64,000 nt of DNA. Origin: Bradyrhizobium sp. (GTDB taxonomy: Bacteria > Pseudomonadota > Alphaproteobacteria > Rhizobiales > Xanthobacteraceae). The translations under genes and the position numbers were made by a program. The notes below the pieces were generated by a model. That model saw only the letters and a list, made by a program, of their open reading frames with translations. It did no database searches and was not told where the DNA came from. The DNA lies in contig NZ_SSNA01000137.1 of NCBI RefSeq assembly GCF_004799445.1, forward strand, positions 1 to 64,000. Direction: 5' to 3'. Shown here piece by piece: positions 60,039 to 64,000 of the stretch (within the stretch, counting starts at the first letter, position 1; each line of letters opens with the position of its first letter).

Positions 60039-61850
60039 TCACTCCGACCGCTGCACCGCCGGTTTCGCCAGCGGCTTCGTGGCACCGCAGAGGTTATGCG
60101 AGGTATTGATCAGCGCGATGTGGGTCAGCGCCTGCGGGAAGTTGCCGGTCTGACGGCCCGCGCCGGAATCGAATTCCTCCGCCAGCAAACCCAGATCGTT
60201 GGCCACGGCGACGACGCGATCGAACAGCGCCTGCGCCTTGTCGATCTCGCCGGCCAGCACGAAGGCGTCGGCGAGCCAGAAGGTGCAGGCGAGAAACGCG
60301 CCTTCGATCGGCTGCCGCTCCTCGGAAATTTCGCGCGGGTCGTGCCGCAGCACGAAGCCGTCCCGCATCATGTGCCGCTCGATCGCGGCGAGCGTGCCGG
60401 CAACCCGCGGGTCCGACGCCGGGAGGAAGCCCACCGATGGCAGCAGCAGGATGCTGGCATCGAGCAGTTGCGAACCATAGGATTCGACAAAGCTGTTCTG
60501 CGCGGCGTCGAAGCCCTTCTCGCAGACCTCACGATGAATGGTATCGCGCAACGAGCGCCATTTTTCCAGCGGCGCCTTGAAGCCGAACCTCTCGGCGCTC
60601 TTGATGCCGCGATCGAACGCGACCCAGGTCATCACCTTGGACGAAACGTAATGCCTGGCCGCGCCACGGCGCTCCCAGATGCTGCTGTCCGGCTGGTTCC
60701 AGACTTCCGCCAAATGGTCGAGCACGGTGCATTCGAGATCCCAGGTCCCGTCATCGAGTTTCAACTTGGTCATGCGCGACTGGTGGAACGCATCGATCAA
60801 CTCGCCGTAGACATCGAGCTGCAACTGGGCATGGGCCGCGTTGCCGACCCGAACAGGTCGCGCGCCTTCGTAGCCCGGCAGCCAGCCCACCTCCCACTCC
60901 AGCAAGCGGCGCTGGCCCATGATGCCGTACATGATCTGCATGTTCGCCGGCCCGCCCGCCACCGCGCGCAACAGCCAATTGTGCCAGGCCGAGGCTTCCT
61001 CGGTATAACCGGAGTTCATCAGCGCCAGCAGCGTGAAGGTCGCGTCCCGCAGCCAGCAGAACCGGTAGTCCCAGTTCCTGGCACCACCGAGCTTTTCCGG
61101 CAGCGATGTCGTGGCTGCGGCGACGATGCCGCCGGTCGGCGCATAGGTGAGCGCCTTCAGCGTGATCAGCGAGCGCATGACGAGGTCACGGCTTTCGCCT
61201 TCGTAGATGCAACGGCTGCACCAGTCGGTCCAGAAACCCTCGGTATCCTGCAACGCCTGCGCGGGGTTGATCGGCTTCGGCAGCGGCAGATGCGAGGGTC
61301 CGTAGGTGAGCACAAAGGGAACGACCTCGCCCTCGCTGACTTCGAACTCGGCTACCGTGGTCATGTCCTGGCCGCGCGTCTCGACCGGTGTTCGCAGCAC
61401 CGTCATGTCCTGCCCGCAAATCGCCAGCAGCGCGCCATCCTCGGTGCGCTTGACCCAGGGAGTATCCGCGCCATAGCCGAAGCGGATCACGAGCTCCATC
61501 CGCAGCTTCACCTTGCCCGCGACACCGCGCACCAAGCGGACGATATCGGAGGCGTCGCCGCGCGGCGGCATGAAATCGATCACGGCGACGGCGCCGTTGG
61601 CGGTCTCAAAGCGGGTTTCCAGGATCAGCGTATTGTCCCAGTAGCGGCGCGAAGACTGCGTGACATCTTCCGCGGGCGCGATCAGCCATCGGCCATTCTC
61701 GCGCGTGCCGAGCAGGGCCGCGAAACACGCGTCGGAATCGAACGCGGGCCAGCACAGCCAGTCGATCGAACCATCGCGGCCGACCAGTGCCGCGGTTTCG
61801 CAATCGCCGATCAGTCCGTAGTCTTCTATTCTGCTGGACAAATTCTTCAC
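60039..61850 (-). CDS. GH15 glucoamylase/trehalase family glycoside hydrolase
   Basis: 603 residues from GTG 61850. An N-terminal beta-sandwich (residues 1-210, RIEDYGLIGDCETAALVGRD, GSIDWLCWPAFDSD) and a GH15 (alpha/alpha)6 barrel: GARNWDYRFCWLRDATFTLL (Asp-Arg substrate site), WEVGWLPGYEGARPVRVGN, DLEC and the second catalytic Glu in LLAEEFDSGAG. Cytosolic. Hydrolyses alpha-glucosidic ends of dextrins or trehalose. It lies 18 bases after malQ on the same strand, so they probably work together on maltodextrins or glycogen. Confidence 0.9.
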   Translation of the reverse strand: MKNLSSRIEDYGLIGDCETAALVGRDGSIDWLCWPAFDSDACFAALLGTRENGRWLIAPAEDVTQSSRRYWDNTLILETRFETANGAVAVIDFMPPRGDASDIVRLVRGVAGKVKLRMELVIRFGYGADTPWVKRTEDGALLAICGQDMTVLRTPVETRGQDMTTVAEFEVSEGEVVPFVLTYGPSHLPLPKPINPAQALQDTEGFWTDWCSRCIYEGESRDLVMRSLITLKALTYAPTGGIVAAATTSLPEKLGGARNWDYRFCWLRDATFTLLALMNSGYTEEASAWHNWLLRAVAGGPANMQIMYGIMGQRRLLEWEVGWLPGYEGARPVRVGNAAHAQLQLDVYGELIDAFHQSRMTKLKLDDGTWDLECTVLDHLAEVWNQPDSSIWERRGAARHYVSSKVMTWVAFDRGIKSAERFGFKAPLEKWRSLRDTIHREVCEKGFDAAQNSFVESYGSQLLDASILLLPSVGFLPASDPRVAGTLAAIERHMMRDGFVLRHDPREISEERQPIEGAFLACTFWLADAFVLAGEIDKAQALFDRVVAVANDLGLLAEEFDSGAGRQTGNFPQALTHIALINTSHNLCGATKPLAKPAVQRSE

Positions 61851-61868
61851 CGGCCAAAAAGCCGCGCG

Positions 61869-63821
61869 TCAGGCCATAGCGCGCGTCCGCTCGCGGGTTG
61901 CGACCTTGAGCGCGGCAACGTCGATCACAGCACCAATCCCGTCGATCGCAATCGGCAGCCGCTGCCGCCAGTTCGGGTGCTCGTTCACGGTGCCGGGAAT
62001 ATTGGGCTGGTCGATCACGCCCAACAGATCCTCCAGCGAGATCGCCAGCAGGCGGGACTTGGTTTTCGCCAGAAAGCCCACGACCGCGTACAGATCATGA
62101 CGGTCGATGGCGTGGTGACGTAGCAAATCGCCCAACATCGCCAGCGCATGCCAGCGGGCGTCATCGCTCTCGCCGGGATCGATCCCGAGCGACCGCTTCA
62201 GCTTGAGATCGCTGAACGAGCGCCAGCCCGAATAGGTCGACAGATCGTGGGTGTTGAAGGTGACGAGCGCATTCGGCGTGTAATGGTCGACGCCTCGAAA
62301 TGCGCCGCGATCGTCGCGCTCGAACATCATCACCTGATAAGACCAGATTCCCCACTCCGCCATTTTCTCGCGAAAGCCTTCCGGCACCGTGCCAAGATCC
62401 TCGCCGATGACGACGCATCGATGCGCCACGCTTTGCTGCGCGGTCGCCGCCAGCAGCGCCTCGAACGGCATTTGCACATAAGCGCCGTTGCTGGCGGCAA
62501 AGCCGTGCGGCACCAGATAAAGCCGCTTCAGACCCAGCACATGATCGAGCCTGATCGCGCCGGCGTAACGCATCGAAGCCCGCAGCATTTCCCGATAGGG
62601 CTCGAACGATTGCAATTCGAGGCCGGCGGCGTTGAAGCCGGCAAGACCCCAGTTCTGGCCAGCCAGATTCAGCGGATCCGGCGGCGCGCCGACGGCGAGA
62701 TGGCGGGAAATGGCGGCCTGCTCGTTCCAGGCATCGAACCCGTCGGATTGCACGCCGACCGCGACATCGAGATAGAGACCGACCTTCATGCCGAGTTTGC
62801 CGGCAAGATCCCGGCAGGACCGCAATTGCCGGTCCGCTGCCCATTGCACGAATTCGATGAATTCAACCTTGGCGGCGTCCGGTCCCCGACGCAATCCGGC
62901 ACATTGGGCCTCATTGGGCTGCCGCCATTGTTCCGGCCATTTCCACCAGGGCTTGTTGAATTTGTGCCGCAGCACCTCAAAGCAGGCGAAGCGCGACAAC
63001 AGCGGCGCGCGTTCGGCACGAAACGCGTCGAAATCCCGGCTCCGGTCGGCCGCAGGACGCGCCCTGAATGTCTCGAAGGCAGCACGCAGCGCACGCCATT
63101 TCAATTCGGCGACGCCCTTGTAGTCGACCATATCGCCGGTCCTCAGCCGGGCGGCGGCGCTCCCGGCCGATTCGCCGGGCTGAAATCCGGGGATTTTTTC
63201 GACATCGATATACAGCGCATTCAGGAACAGCCGGCTGTTCGGCGAATAGGGACTGCAATCGGCGGGTCGGTCATCGAACAAAGCGTGCAGGGGATTGAGC
63301 CCGACGCCATCGGCTCCCAGATCGCCCGCCAATTCGATCAGCGCTTCAAGGTCGGTAAAGTCGCCGATTCCCCAGTTGCGCGCCGAGCGGACGCCGTAGA
63401 GCTGGACCGCCATCAGCCAGCCCCGCTCGAAATCGCCTCGATAGGCCCCGGGCGGCGCGACGATCAAGGGGGCCTCCTCCGTAAACGAGGAAGCGTCGGT
63501 CAGATGCAGCCGGTACGACCCCTCCGGCAGATCGGTTGGCCAGATGATGGTCCGATCGCCAGTCTCTCCCGCTGCGATAACCTTAAGATCTGCAACAATT
63601 TTCCAGCGCAGCGGGAACGTGGCAGCCTGATTGAGCTCGGTTCGCGACGGCAGACCCGACCGGATCACCACCGCCTCGCGGAGAAACCGGTAGGGTGTCC
63701 GCTGCGGCAGGGCATCGAGGATAATCCTCAACGCCGCGGCGTCCGTCACATGGCGGTGACCCTGACCGTCCACAAATTCGGTCTGGATACCCAGGTCTTT
63801 GGCTCGGATGAGAAGGTCCAT
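61869..63821 (-). CDS. malQ: 4-alpha-glucanotransferase (GH77 amylomaltase)
   Basis: 650 residues from ATG 63821 (ATG 63833 also in frame; no strong ribosome-binding site). GH77 signatures: nucleophile Asp in AGAIRLDHVLGLKRLYLVP, acid/base Glu in VIGEDLGTVPEGFREKM, and TFNTHDLSTYSGW with the transition-state His-Asp. It transfers glucan chains between maltodextrins. An N-terminal extension of about 120 residues precedes the barrel, as in many proteobacterial MalQ. First gene of malQ-GH15, divergent from the gene at the right edge. Confidence 0.93.
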   Translation of the reverse strand: MDLLIRAKDLGIQTEFVDGQGHRHVTDAAALRIILDALPQRTPYRFLREAVVIRSGLPSRTELNQAATFPLRWKIVADLKVIAAGETGDRTIIWPTDLPEGSYRLHLTDASSFTEEAPLIVAPPGAYRGDFERGWLMAVQLYGVRSARNWGIGDFTDLEALIELAGDLGADGVGLNPLHALFDDRPADCSPYSPNSRLFLNALYIDVEKIPGFQPGESAGSAAARLRTGDMVDYKGVAELKWRALRAAFETFRARPAADRSRDFDAFRAERAPLLSRFACFEVLRHKFNKPWWKWPEQWRQPNEAQCAGLRRGPDAAKVEFIEFVQWAADRQLRSCRDLAGKLGMKVGLYLDVAVGVQSDGFDAWNEQAAISRHLAVGAPPDPLNLAGQNWGLAGFNAAGLELQSFEPYREMLRASMRYAGAIRLDHVLGLKRLYLVPHGFAASNGAYVQMPFEALLAATAQQSVAHRCVVIGEDLGTVPEGFREKMAEWGIWSYQVMMFERDDRGAFRGVDHYTPNALVTFNTHDLSTYSGWRSFSDLKLKRSLGIDPGESDDARWHALAMLGDLLRHHAIDRHDLYAVVGFLAKTKSRLLAISLEDLLGVIDQPNIPGTVNEHPNWRQRLPIAIDGIGAVIDVAALKVATRERTRAMA

Positions 63822-63890
63822 TCGGCACGCCATTTGCACACAACGGCAGGGAACCGTCGTGAATTCTATAGATACAGGAAGAGGATAGCC

Positions 63891-64000
63891 GTGCTTAACT
63901 CTCAGGCGTCCCCGGCGTTCCCCGGGAACCAATGCCCGGCCAACGGCTTTCTATATATGTCCCCAGCGTCTCCTTTCGCGCAATCGAAATGGGGCGTCAT
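63891..64000 (+). CDS. N-terminal fragment of a divergent gene (runs off right edge)
   Basis: From GTG 63891 (AGAGG six bases upstream) or ATG 63957 the frame is open to the window end: MLNSQASPAFPGNQ..., then MSPASPFAQSKWGV. The SKWGV-type opening and the place next to malQ and a GH15 gene would fit a malto-oligosyltrehalose trehalohydrolase or branching-type GH13 enzyme, whose N-terminal domain begins in this way, but 36 residues are not enough to decide. Confidence 0.4.
   Translation, partial: MLNSQASPAFPGNQCPANGFLYMSPASPFAQSKWGV

Overview
The window reads as chromosomal sequence of an alphaproteobacterium of the Bradyrhizobium/Nitrobacteraceae type. The grounds are high GC, dense coding with ATGA/GTGA start-stop overlaps, many GTG and TTG starts, a transaldolase-glucose-6-phosphate isomerase fusion, a D-tartrate dehydratase that carries all catalytic residues known from the Bradyrhizobium enzyme, a canonical pqqABCDE operon, an Irr-type iron control element, and several families of dispersed palindromic repeats between genes. 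This assignment is inference from content; no marker gene such as rRNA is present. I saw no rRNA, tRNA, CRISPR array, transposase or phage gene.

Layout. 1-5.8 kb is an accessory-looking stretch: small or broken genes (a frameshifted zinc-ribbon gene, the tail of a Sel1-repeat gene), a class III adenylate cyclase fused to TPRs, and a 275-bp direct duplication flanking a cupin gene, one copy of which has decayed. 5.9-12.9 kb holds single metabolic genes (GMC oxidoreductase, GNAT, SMP-30 lactonase, AraC regulator, cupin, GST). 13.2-18.6 kb has a PHB depolymerase (phaZ), a three-gene DevBCA-like ABC exporter and an acyltransferase. 18.8-26.9 kb has two orphan periplasmic binding proteins, a DJ-1/PfpI protein, two MFS transporters, a secreted caspase-like peptidase and an AraC regulator divergent from the second MFS gene. 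27.2-35 kb has malonyl-CoA decarboxylase, a TonB-dependent siderophore receptor behind an Irr box, tarD, DUF3297, glutathione peroxidase and an amidase.

35.1-43 kb is a PQQ island. A secreted PQQ-type sugar/sorbosone dehydrogenase and a diheme cytochrome c lie on the minus strand, separated by a strong terminator. Transcribed away from them is pqqA-B-C-D-E, followed by an alpha/beta-hydrolase of the prolyl aminopeptidase family whose start lies inside pqqE, and a small dimeric-barrel-like protein. 43.2-47.9 kb is a tightly coupled three-gene 2-oxoacid:ferredoxin oxidoreductase operon whose first gene is a GltD-like flavoprotein with a diferredoxin tail. 48-50 kb has a DUF347 membrane protein and a Tat-exported FMN hydroxy-acid oxidase carrying a CXXCH motif.

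50.4-58.1 kb is an oxidative pentose phosphate operon: tal-pgi, gnd, zwf, pgl, gluconokinase and a Cof-type HAD phosphatase, almost all touching or overlapping. It is followed by oleate hydratase, then (minus strand) malQ and a GH15 glucoamylase/trehalase, with a divergent gene running off the right edge.

The items most worth a second look are the peptidase coupled to pqqE, the Tat/CXXCH hydroxy-acid oxidase, the Fe-S flavoprotein-2-oxoacid oxidoreductase operon, the secreted caspase homologue, the Irr box, and the duplication-with-decay around the cupin gene.
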